Source: Bacteroidales bacterium (lineage in GTDB: Bacteria > Bacteroidota > Bacteroidia > Bacteroidales > JAADJA01). Taken from it: a stretch of 6,803 bases of DNA. This document shows positions 1 to 5,841 of this stretch, piece by piece. How positions within the stretch are numbered: position 1 is the stretch's first letter; every line of letters starts with the position of its first letter. The stretch is from NCBI GenBank assembly GCA_030635465.1, contig DAOVYU010000053.1, positions 1 to 6,803 of the forward strand. Reading direction: 5' to 3'. Below the pieces are notes generated by a model that was given only the letters and a program-made list of their open reading frames with translations, was not told the origin of the DNA and ran no database searches. A program made the translations under genes and the position numbers.

Positions 1-58
1 CTCTGATTTTGTATATCTTATCAGCAATAAATTCTTCTTTTAGAGCTAAAGTTTTCAT
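1..58 (-). CDS. 5' end of an unidentified gene (partial, runs off left edge)
   Basis: On the minus strand an ATG at 58-56 opens a frame that stays open to the window edge for 19 codons, reading MKTLALKEEFIADKIYKIR. It starts 40 bp after the stop of the glycosyltransferase gene on the same strand, and no terminator lies between, so it is probably the next gene of that operon. No Shine-Dalgarno sequence precedes it, as for the other genes here. Too little is visible to name a family. By position it may be another enzyme of the same sugar pathway, such as a hydrolase, phosphatase or phosphorylase, but that is inference. Confidence 0.6.
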   Translation of the reverse strand, partial: MKTLALKEEFIADKIYKIR

Positions 59-98
59 AAATAACTAACTTGATGTACCAAACTGGCACCTCAAGATT

Positions 99-1358
99 TT
101 AAACATATTTTTGATAAAAATCCAAAAACTTATCAGCAATAGCTTCCCAGCTATATTCCTTTTGAATCAATTCATTTGCAGCAAGTCCCATGTTCTTTTT
201 AAATTCAGGATCTTTCAGAATTTTAATCATTGCATCAGCAAATTCCTGTGGATTGGCTGCATCCACAAGCATCCCATCCTTTTCATTGGTAATTACATTT
301 CTGATTCCGCCAAATTTAGAAGCAACAACTGGCTTTCCACAAGCCATGGCTTCCTGGGTAGTCATCCCAAAAGGTTCAAACAATGAAGGCAAGGTGAAAA
401 GCTCGGATTGCTGGTAATATTGAGCCATTTTATCATCGTCCACATAACCAATAAACATGACCCTGTCTTTCATATCCTCTTCCTCAATAATTTGATGCAT
501 CATATCAAACACACCTTGCTCACGAGGTTTGGGATTTGGTGATCCTCCTCCAATAACCAGGTCAACATCTTTTATTACATCCTTAACAAGGGCAAATGCC
601 TTGAGCAAAAGATCATGTCCTTTATTGGTATCAATTCGACTTAAACAGAAGATATATTTTTTTGGTAATGTAGTTGGAGCATTTAGTTCTTCCTCTGTTG
701 GAATTTTAAAACGGTGGATATCAACACCCGGTGAAATGATTTCAATATTATCATTGTAATAATCATACAGTTCATGCAATTTTTCAAGCTGAACAACCGA
801 TGTCATGTTTTGGGCGTTCACCGCATCAAAGACTCTGATTTCTTCTGCTTTCCTATGTTTGAAATTGAACTTCTTCTCCATTTCATCAGGGTCACCACCC
901 ATTTGATCTTGTTTCCATGCTCCAAGTGAATGAGCAGTAAAATAAGGAGGTTTGTTAAAAGCTTTTGCCACATCCAGGGTAACAATTCCTGCATCTACAT
1001 AATGTCCATGATAAAGATCATACTCCAGGTTGTTGTCTTTGATGTACTGCACCATATTTGCAGCTAATTCAGGAAGTAATTCATAGATGAATTCCTTTGG
1101 CCTAAATTCCCAATCTCCAGCTGGAATTCTCACAACCCTAACATTGGGGTGTCCGGGAACTGGATCAGCTTGTAATTTTTCATTTTCGAACCAGCGGGTA
1201 TAAATATCAACTTTTATTCCATGACGAGCCATGGCTTTTGCCATCTCTAAAACATAAACTACCTGACCTCCGGTATCTGTTCTTCCTAAAATAGGAACAG
1301 GGTCAAAATATCCGTGTGTGCTTAATAATGCAATGCTCTTATAATTCCAATTACTCAT
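99..1358 (-). CDS. GT4 family glycosyltransferase, sucrose-phosphate synthase / mannosylfructose-phosphate synthase-like
   Basis: This 419-residue protein has the two Rossmann-type domains of a GT-B retaining glycosyltransferase. The N-terminal domain has the glycine-rich acceptor/donor loop GRTDTGGQ (25-32), HGHYVDAG (117-124) and TAHSLG (141-146), all typical of sucrose-phosphate-synthase-like enzymes. The C-terminal domain has SPGVD (209-213), SRIDTNKG (240-247, whose Arg and Lys contact the donor diphosphate in GT4 enzymes) and the EX7E motif EPFGMTTQE (E328, E336). There is no signal peptide or membrane segment, so it should act in the cytoplasm, transferring a sugar from a nucleotide sugar to a small, possibly phosphorylated, acceptor. 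Length fits a bare synthase domain with no fused phosphatase. The charged segment after the HSLG motif (about 148-170) resembles what I recall of mannosylfructose-phosphate synthases, which is weak evidence. Donor and acceptor cannot be read from sequence. The gene follows the kinase gene by 66 bp on the same strand. Confidence 0.9.
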   Translation of the reverse strand: MSNWNYKSIALLSTHGYFDPVPILGRTDTGGQVVYVLEMAKAMARHGIKVDIYTRWFENEKLQADPVPGHPNVRVVRIPAGDWEFRPKEFIYELLPELAANMVQYIKDNNLEYDLYHGHYVDAGIVTLDVAKAFNKPPYFTAHSLGAWKQDQMGGDPDEMEKKFNFKHRKAEEIRVFDAVNAQNMTSVVQLEKLHELYDYYNDNIEIISPGVDIHRFKIPTEEELNAPTTLPKKYIFCLSRIDTNKGHDLLLKAFALVKDVIKDVDLVIGGGSPNPKPREQGVFDMMHQIIEEEDMKDRVMFIGYVDDDKMAQYYQQSELFTLPSLFEPFGMTTQEAMACGKPVVASKFGGIRNVITNEKDGMLVDAANPQEFADAMIKILKDPEFKKNMGLAANELIQKEYSWEAIADKFLDFYQKYV

Positions 1359-1424
1359 ATTTAGTTGTATTTATTCAGTTTGTTATACTCGTTAATTAGG
1401 CTTTAAACTTCCGTTTCAACCAAT

Positions 1425-2072
1425 TTAATTATTTTGTTTTTTTGCTTCAAACTCTTTACTGATAACTATATCTGCTAAAGCTTTGTGTTTTGAAATAATT
1501 TCATGCTCAATCGTTAAAATATTATCTAGAAATTCATCCTGTGCTTCACGTGCTCTTTTTTTTCTGGATTCTATGGTATCCATTTTATTTCTATCAATAA
1601 ATACTTTACAATCTGCATTCTTAAGAGAAGTAGTATAAGTTCCTTCAGCAATTAAGACTTTGTAGTTTTTGAGGTCTACAATTTCTTCTCCAATTATATC
1701 AGCATCAAAATCAACCAGTGGTTTTGTGAGTGAATAGAAGCCTTTTAATACTGCTTCCAGGTTTTGATCCAGTAAATCCAATTTGACTTCTTGTGTTCCT
1801 ACCCAGGCAATATCTTTTTCGCGTTGCCTGGCATTGGTTTTTGGAGGATATACAAAATAGTCATCCTGCCCGAATACAAAACTTTTGATATTGTGTTCTC
1901 CCAACTTTTCGGCTATGGATGCGGCAATTTCAGATTTACCTGCTCCAGATTCACCAGCAACAGTAATTACGTATTTGTTTTCAGACTTCTCAATATCGTT
2001 TAATATGATCTCTATGACTTGCTTTGCTGCCTTTCGATGATTGTTGTCAATAATAAGAATATCGCCTTTCAT
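1425..2072 (-). CDS. P-loop kinase of the phosphoribulokinase/uridine kinase type, substrate unknown
   Basis: This 215-residue soluble protein has a clear Walker A motif, GESGAGKS (40-47), after a hydrophobic strand. DDYF (70-73) matches the DDYY region that binds substrate in uridine kinases. A second core strand ends in an acidic residue, VLIAEGTY (139-146), and an arginine-rich lid region begins at RKKRAR (170-175). This order and length fit the phosphoribulokinase/uridine kinase family. The conserved uridine kinase segment NFDHPDAFD is absent. Its place is taken by a charged stretch with EVKLDLLDQNL (95-105), so I do not call it udk. By family it would transfer the ATP gamma-phosphate to a hydroxyl of a sugar, nucleoside or related metabolite. 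It is the first gene of the leftward operon with the GT4 gene, which suggests it makes a phosphorylated substrate for that pathway (inference). The start at 2072 is the natural ATG, with no Shine-Dalgarno sequence. Confidence 0.8.
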   Translation of the reverse strand: MKGDILIIDNNHRKAAKQVIEIILNDIEKSENKYVITVAGESGAGKSEIAASIAEKLGEHNIKSFVFGQDDYFVYPPKTNARQREKDIAWVGTQEVKLDLLDQNLEAVLKGFYSLTKPLVDFDADIIGEEIVDLKNYKVLIAEGTYTTSLKNADCKVFIDRNKMDTIESRKKRAREAQDEFLDNILTIEHEIISKHKALADIVISKEFEAKKQNN

Positions 2073-2102
2073 AAATATTTAGTATTTGATTTTAGTTTCC
2101 AC

Positions 2103-2110
2103 CAAAAATA
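2103..2110 (-). promoter_or_regulatory. candidate -7 promoter element for the kinase-GT4 operon
   Basis: Read on the minus strand this is TATTTTTG, an exact match to the Bacteroidota primary sigma factor -7 consensus TAnnTTTG. It lies about 30 bp upstream of the kinase start, so a short leader would result. No TTTG-type -33 element is found at the usual spacing of roughly 19-21 bp, and in an AT-rich gap such a match can arise by chance. Confidence 0.4.
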
Positions 2111-2279
2111 CAATTTTTTGATGATTTGGTTTGTTTAGAATCCAAAATTGTCACTCTAATTCTCTAATGTGCTGAAAACAAAAAAAATAGTTTGAATGGC
2201 AATTTTACTTTTAAAGTTTTGTGGGAAGAATAACATATTTAATTTTTTGTCGTATAAATAATTAAATTAGAGCCTATTA

Positions 2280-2322
2280 AGGTTGACACCTGCTAAAAGT
2301 CTTCAAACCAGAAGGCTTTTTT
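2280..2322 (+). terminator. rightward intrinsic terminator-like hairpin with no obvious upstream gene
   Basis: A 10-bp stem, AAAAGTCTTC (2295-2304) with GAAGGCTTTT (2311-2320), encloses a 6-base loop and contains one G-T wobble. The 3' arm runs straight into a six-T tract (2317-2322). A small hairpin, AGGT-TGAC-ACCT (2280-2291), lies just before it. In the rightward direction it has the shape of a Rho-independent terminator; leftward the T tract is shorter. It lies in the gap between divergent genes, 53 bp before the first possible prmC start, so it is not at the end of any recognised gene. It could end a short untranslated RNA, act as an attenuator in the prmC leader, or insulate prmC from stray transcription. 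Confidence 0.6.
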
Positions 2323-2402
2323 AATTTACACATGTATCAAGTATAATTCAGAAGTCTCAATATTATAAAGAACTAATGATGAGCTATACTTATCTTTACA
2401 GA

Positions 2403-3278
2403 ATGAAAGTTCCCAGCAATAAAATTGGTGATATAAGAAGTTATTATGCACAGCAACTTTTTAAATTTTATGATGAAAGAGAAGCAGAAACTTTTATTTT
2501 TATGTTGCTGGAAAACTATGCCGGAATTGCAAAATCACAAATTATTATAAATCCGGAATTGCCCATCAATGAGTCAGAATTATTAAATATTCACTTTGCT
2601 GTTAAGGATTTAAAAAATTATAAACCCATTCAATATATTTTAGGCAAAACTGAATTTTATGGATTTCCCATTCTGGTAAATTCAAATGTGCTTATTCCTC
2701 GACCCGAAACTGAAGAGTTGGTAGATTGGGTAATTAAGGATACAGATCCGAATAAACATAGTAGAGTATTAGATATCGGGACTGGCTCGGGATGCATTGC
2801 CATTGCATTGAAAAGCAGGATTCCAAGTATACAAATTCACGCAATAGACATTTCTTTGGGAGCATTAGAAGTGGCTGAACAAAATGCTAAAATGAATCAA
2901 ACTGATGTTTCTTTTAGTCAGGTTGACTTTTTAAAGAAAAATGAGTGGAAAAACCTAGCACAATATGATATTATTATCAGTAACCCTCCATATGTTAGGC
3001 ATATTGAAAAAACCCAAATGAAAAAGAATGTTCTTGATTATGAGCCTGGAAATGCATTGTTTGTTGATGAAAATGATCCGTTGATATTTTATAATGCGAT
3101 AGCTGTATTTGCTCAGTTAAATCTGAATGAAAATGGCTCCTTGTATTGCGAAATAAATCAGTACCTGGGAGATGAAACTTTTCAATTATTTGAAAATTTG
3201 GGATTCAAAGACATACAAATAAAAACAGACTTTAAAGGAAATCCCAGATTTATAAAAGCAGTGGAAAACTTCCAATAG
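2403..3278 (+). CDS. prmC: peptide chain release factor N5-glutamine methyltransferase PrmC (HemK)
   Basis: PrmC methylates the glutamine of the GGQ motif in release factors RF1 and RF2, using S-adenosylmethionine, and acts in the cytoplasm. Numbered from the chosen start, the N-terminal helical domain (about 1-75) includes YDEREAE (23-29). It is followed by PIQYILGKTEFYG (75-87) and VLIPRPETEELV (96-107), hallmarks of the family. The SAM-binding glycine loop is LDIGTGSGC (123-131), and the catalytic glutamine-binding motif NPPY is at 194-197. The frame is open from ATG 2376, adding nine residues (MMSYTYLYR). I prefer ATG 2403 because MKVPSNKIGDIRSYY aligns with the usual PrmC beginning and gives about 291 residues. 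Neither start has a Shine-Dalgarno sequence. The gene stands alone rather than beside prfA, and converges on the next gene with 15 bp between the stops. Confidence 0.95.
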   Translation: MKVPSNKIGDIRSYYAQQLFKFYDEREAETFIFMLLENYAGIAKSQIIINPELPINESELLNIHFAVKDLKNYKPIQYILGKTEFYGFPILVNSNVLIPRPETEELVDWVIKDTDPNKHSRVLDIGTGSGCIAIALKSRIPSIQIHAIDISLGALEVAEQNAKMNQTDVSFSQVDFLKKNEWKNLAQYDIIISNPPYVRHIEKTQMKKNVLDYEPGNALFVDENDPLIFYNAIAVFAQLNLNENGSLYCEINQYLGDETFQLFENLGFKDIQIKTDFKGNPRFIKAVENFQ

Positions 3279-3293
3279 ATTCCGAATCTGTAT

Positions 3294-3773
3294 TCAAATT
3301 TTCTTACCTATTTCAAATGAAGAGTTTAAAAAATGAAGGGTTTCATCATAAATCCCTGGTGAATTACTCTCACGTGGTCCGGCAATATTTAAAATCTTGA
3401 TATTGTTGCTTTTGATCCAGTTGATTATTTGGGGTTTTGTTAGATTATCTTTTATGTTGATAAGAAGCATAGGTTTGCAGTATGCTTTGCAAAGATCCAT
3501 GGTTAGTTTGGTTCCATTGTCAATTTTGTTGGCATATAAAATTAGTGTAGCATCACTATCTTTTATGTTATTTTCAGTTCGATTTTTATAATTATTATTA
3601 GAAGTTTCATTTAATGGATATTTCTTTGAAATTATACCATCTTCAGCTAATCTTCCTTTTGGACACCAACCGCCGCAGGGTATATTATGGATTAATGCAA
3701 AATCTAGTGCGGCTCGATCCACACCTGTTTGTCCACCGGAAATGATTTTGATATTTGCAGGAAAGTAAAACAT
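3294..3773 (-). CDS. putative molybdenum carrier (cpYpsA / SLOG-fold) family protein
   Basis: This 159-residue soluble protein has a single Rossmann-like domain. The N-terminal nucleotide-binding loop is ISGGQTGVDRAALD (11-24). It is followed by GGWCPKGRLAEDG (34-46), YPL.ET (52-57), RTE (65-67), DSDATLIL (72-79) and GTKLT (87-91). The C-terminal block LNIAGPRESNSPGIY (128-142) is also typical. These are the conserved blocks of the family annotated as putative molybdenum carrier (Pfam PF12694, related to YpsA, LOG and DprA-type Rossmannoids). The name comes from an algal protein proposed to store molybdenum cofactor. In bacteria the ligand is unproven, and a nucleotide or nucleotide-derived ligand is equally likely. 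No molybdopterin genes are in the window. Its start lies 18 bp past a strong terminator stem, leaving little room for a promoter. It ends convergently with prmC. Confidence 0.85.
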   Translation of the reverse strand: MFYFPANIKIISGGQTGVDRAALDFALIHNIPCGGWCPKGRLAEDGIISKKYPLNETSNNNYKNRTENNIKDSDATLILYANKIDNGTKLTMDLCKAYCKPMLLINIKDNLTKPQIINWIKSNNIKILNIAGPRESNSPGIYDETLHFLNSSFEIGKKI

Positions 3774-3791
3774 AGGAATTATAAAAATAGC

Positions 3792-3820
3792 AAAAAGCCT
3801 GGAAGAATTCCAGGCTTTTT
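3792..3820 (-). terminator. strong intrinsic terminator (both directions possible)
   Basis: A perfect 13-bp stem, AAAAAGCCTGGAA (3792-3804) with TTCCAGGCTTTTT (3808-3820), has a GAA loop. Either strand ends in a run of five T, so it could work both ways. It lies 27 bp beyond the stop of the small leftward gene ending at 3848, which is its most likely partner. It also sits just ahead of the cpYpsA-like gene on the same strand, so that gene is either expressed by read-through or from a promoter squeezed against the terminator. Confidence 0.85.
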
Positions 3821-3847
3821 ACATAGAAATATGAAGAAAAAAAGCAA

Positions 3848-4171
3848 TTATGCGCTTGGTTGGAAAATTACCATAGATTCTTGCTCGTTCAAAATATCAT
3901 TTGACATAAAGTTTTGGTAGCTACTATCTAATAAAAATGAATTGGGGTGATCTTCCAGATTAATTATCCAATAAAATCCATCCTCTTTATTTGTAATTAC
4001 ACAATATGCATCTTTTACCTGAACTTCTAAATTTTCGCTTTTTGTATTTTGCCTTTTTTCCATTTCGTTATATTTTATTTTGTTATTGAACGATGCCATA
4101 TAGGATTCAAAAACTGTACAAATACTTAAATAGCTGATTATCAGTAGTTGAAATTTTTTGCGTTTTCTCAA
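3848..4171 (-). CDS. small hypothetical protein with hydrophobic N-terminus
   Basis: I do not recognise this family. The longest frame has 107 codons and begins with TTG at 4171; an in-frame TAA lies just upstream, so no earlier start is likely. The first ATG is at 4099 and would give 83 residues. With the TTG start the N-terminus is basic (RKRKK, 2-6) followed by a hydrophobic run FQLLIISYLSICTVF (7-21). That looks like a signal peptide or membrane anchor and argues for the longer form. The Cys at 18 lacks the small residue expected before a lipobox cysteine. The rest is polar and acidic, with aromatic-rich YCVITNKEDGFYWIINLED in the middle. No repeats or catalytic motifs are visible. The strong terminator just downstream and a distinct hydrophobic leader favour a real gene, but function is unknown. 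Confidence 0.55.
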   Translation of the reverse strand: MRKRKKFQLLIISYLSICTVFESYMASFNNKIKYNEMEKRQNTKSENLEVQVKDAYCVITNKEDGFYWIINLEDHPNSFLLDSSYQNFMSNDILNEQESMVIFQPSA

Positions 4172-4300
4172 ATTTGGAAATTATTATTCATTCGGGACGT
4201 TTTTGTAGAATTGAAACAATGAAATTCAATATCAATTGTGCATTCATTTGATTGAAACCTCACATGTTTATACTATAACAATATGCACAGTTATTTTTAT

Positions 4301-4308
4301 TAATTTTG
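4301..4308 (+). promoter_or_regulatory. -7 promoter element for ffh
   Basis: TAATTTTG is an exact match to the Bacteroidota -7 consensus TAnnTTTG. It is followed by GCACCC and lies 22 bp before the ffh start, so transcription would begin only some 15-20 bases ahead of the ATG. No good TTTG -33 element is present at the expected spacing, which is common for this weakly conserved element. Confidence 0.6.
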
Positions 4309-4330
4309 CACCCTCAAAATTTGATAGAAT

Positions 4331-5674
4331 ATGTTTGAAGGATTATCAGAAAAATTAGAACGCTCTTTTAAAATACTTAAAGGACACGGACACATTACTG
4401 AAATCAATGTTGCAGAAACTTTGAAGGAGGTAAGAAAGGCTTTGCTGGATGCAGATGTTAGCTACAAAATTGCTAAACAATTTACCGAAAGGGTTAAAGA
4501 AAAAGCATTAGGACAAAAAATACTCTCTTCTGTTTCTCCTGGTCAGTTAATGGTCAAAGTTGTTCATGATGAATTGGCTGAGTTAATGGGATCAGAATCA
4601 TCTGAATTGAATATCAAAGGAAGCCCTGCTGTGATTTTGATTGCCGGTCTTCAAGGATCAGGTAAAACAACATTTTCAGCTAAATTGGCCAACTACTTAA
4701 AGAGTAAAAAGGGAAGAAACCCTTTATTGATTGCCGGTGACGTTTATCGACCTGCTGCCATTGATCAGTTAAAAGTATTGGGTGAGCAAGTTAATGTAAA
4801 AGTATATACTGAAGAAGACAGTAAAGATCCGGTTAAAATTGCCAAAAATGGAATTGCTCATGGACGGGATTTTGGTCACAATGTAATTATCATTGATACA
4901 GCTGGTCGTTTGGCCATTGATGAGGAGATGATGAATGAAATAGCTGCCATCAAAAAGACAGTTAATCCACAGGAAACACTTTTTGTGGTTGATTCCATGA
5001 CGGGGCAGGATGCTGTTAATACAGCTAAAGCATTTAATGAAAGATTGGATTATGAAGGGGTTGTTTTAACCAAACTGGATGGTGATACCCGTGGTGGTGC
5101 TGCCTTAACAGTAAAAGCCGTTGTTGATAAGCCGATTAAGTTTGTTGGTATTGGCGAAAAGATGGATGCTATTGATGTGTTTCATCCCAGCAGGATGGCC
5201 GATAGAATCCTTGGAATGGGTGATATAGTTTCATTGGTTGAAAAAGCGCAGGAACAATTTGATGTTGAAGAAGCACGCAAACTACAGAAAAAAATTGCCA
5301 AAAATCAATTCAATTTTAATGATTTCCTGAATCAGATCAAGCAGATTAAAAAGATGGGAAATGTGAAGGATTTAATGGGTATGATTCCTGGAGTTGGGAA
5401 AGCAGTAAAAAATATGGATATTGATGATGACGCTTTTAAAGGGATAGAGGCAATTATTTATTCAATGACGCCAGAAGAAAGAGAGGATCCAAAAGTTTTA
5501 AATGGTACCAGAAGAAAAAGAATTGCCCAGGGAAGCGGTTCAGATATTCAGGAAGTGAATCAATTGATTAAACAATTTGCCGAAACTCAAAAAATGATGA
5601 AAATGATGTCTGGTGGAAAAGGAAAGAATGTAATGAAGGCAATGTCGAATATGAATAAAATGCCCGGCAGATAG
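4331..5674 (+). CDS. ffh: signal recognition particle protein Ffh (SRP54 GTPase)
   Basis: Ffh binds the SRP RNA and signal sequences of nascent membrane proteins and, with its receptor FtsY, delivers ribosomes to the Sec translocon, driven by GTP hydrolysis. The 447-residue length is normal. The N domain (about 1-97) has the helical region ending in EVRKALLDADVSY (33-45). The G domain has the P-loop GLQGSGKTT (106-114), DTAGR (189-193) and the specificity motif TKLDGD (247-252), followed by RGGAAL. The M domain (about 300-447) includes GMIPGVGK, the SRP-RNA-binding stretch NGTRRKRIAQGSG, and a methionine-rich tail (MMKMMSGG and later), which holds signal peptides. The start MFEGLSEKLERSF is the family norm. 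No Shine-Dalgarno sequence is present. It is transcribed from its own promoter element at 4301-4308, and folD follows on the same strand after a 167-bp gap. Confidence 0.98.
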   Translation: MFEGLSEKLERSFKILKGHGHITEINVAETLKEVRKALLDADVSYKIAKQFTERVKEKALGQKILSSVSPGQLMVKVVHDELAELMGSESSELNIKGSPAVILIAGLQGSGKTTFSAKLANYLKSKKGRNPLLIAGDVYRPAAIDQLKVLGEQVNVKVYTEEDSKDPVKIAKNGIAHGRDFGHNVIIIDTAGRLAIDEEMMNEIAAIKKTVNPQETLFVVDSMTGQDAVNTAKAFNERLDYEGVVLTKLDGDTRGGAALTVKAVVDKPIKFVGIGEKMDAIDVFHPSRMADRILGMGDIVSLVEKAQEQFDVEEARKLQKKIAKNQFNFNDFLNQIKQIKKMGNVKDLMGMIPGVGKAVKNMDIDDDAFKGIEAIIYSMTPEEREDPKVLNGTRRKRIAQGSGSDIQEVNQLIKQFAETQKMMKMMSGGKGKNVMKAMSNMNKMPGR

Positions 5675-5702
5675 ATCAAATAATAATTCAACTACTTTAA
5701 TA

Positions 5703-5738
5703 TTGTCTTAATAAGACAAATGAAGAAACATTAATGTT
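5703..5738. repeat. two neighbouring palindromes in the ffh-folD gap
   Basis: TTGTCTTAATAAGACAA (5703-5719) is a perfect inverted repeat with 8-base arms around a single A. Eight bases later AACATTAATGTT (5727-5738) is a perfect 12-bp palindrome. Neither is followed by a T tract, so they are poor terminators. They could be operator sites for folD, RNA hairpins protecting the ffh 3' end, or chance in AT-rich DNA. The rest of the 5675-5841 gap shows no small gene and no perfect TAnnTTTG element; a near match, TATAATTTG at 5775-5783, has one extra base between its halves. Confidence 0.45.
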
Positions 5739-5841
5739 CTTTGGTAAAAGTATTAATAAGCATAAAGTCAAAACTATAATTTGGCAATCAAAAGTTAATA
5801 TATAGAGCCTTTAAAGAATTTGAAAACAAAACTTATTGTTT

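Larger units (their letters stand above)
2073..2375. other. divergent intergenic region between the kinase gene and prmC
   Basis: These 303 bp separate two divergently transcribed genes. They hold the candidate kinase promoter element at 2103-2110 and the terminator-like hairpin ending at 2322. A 21-codon open frame begins at ATG 2196 and ends at 2261 (MAILLLKFCGKNNIFNFLSYK). It has no ribosome binding site and no recognisable family, and may be chance. I find no perfect TAnnTTTG element for prmC. No tRNA, repeat or mobile-element remnant is visible. Confidence 0.6.

Noticed and set aside
111..759. Three plus-strand open frames (111-386, 190-417, 529-759)
   Set aside because: They lie wholly antisense to the glycosyltransferase gene, show no family motifs and are explained as shadows of its codons.
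1791..2003. Plus-strand open frame of 70 codons
   Set aside because: It is antisense to the kinase gene, across its Walker A region, and has no recognisable features.
1425..2072. Zeta-toxin-type kinase of a toxin-antitoxin pair
   Set aside because: The P-loop and DDYF region fit the uridine kinase type better, no antitoxin-like gene precedes it, and it is linked to a glycosyltransferase.
2376..2402. Upstream start for prmC at ATG 2376
   Set aside because: The nine extra residues do not resemble PrmC N-termini, while the product from 2403 begins as the family normally does. It cannot be excluded without a mapped transcript.
3277..3289. Small hairpin AGATT-CCG-AATCT between the convergent prmC and cpYpsA genes
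   Set aside because: The stem has five mostly A-T pairs and no T tract follows on either strand, so it is not a convincing terminator.
3397..3591. Plus-strand frame with a hydrophobic translation
   Set aside because: It is antisense to the cpYpsA-like gene; the hydrophobic look comes from the T-rich complement of its Lys/Asn/Ile codons.
3729..3920. Plus-strand frame of 63 codons
   Set aside because: It runs through the terminator hairpin and overlaps the ends of both flanking minus-strand genes, so it is not a plausible gene.
5836..5841. TTG start for folD
   Set aside because: It adds only two residues ahead of an ATG that matches the family start.
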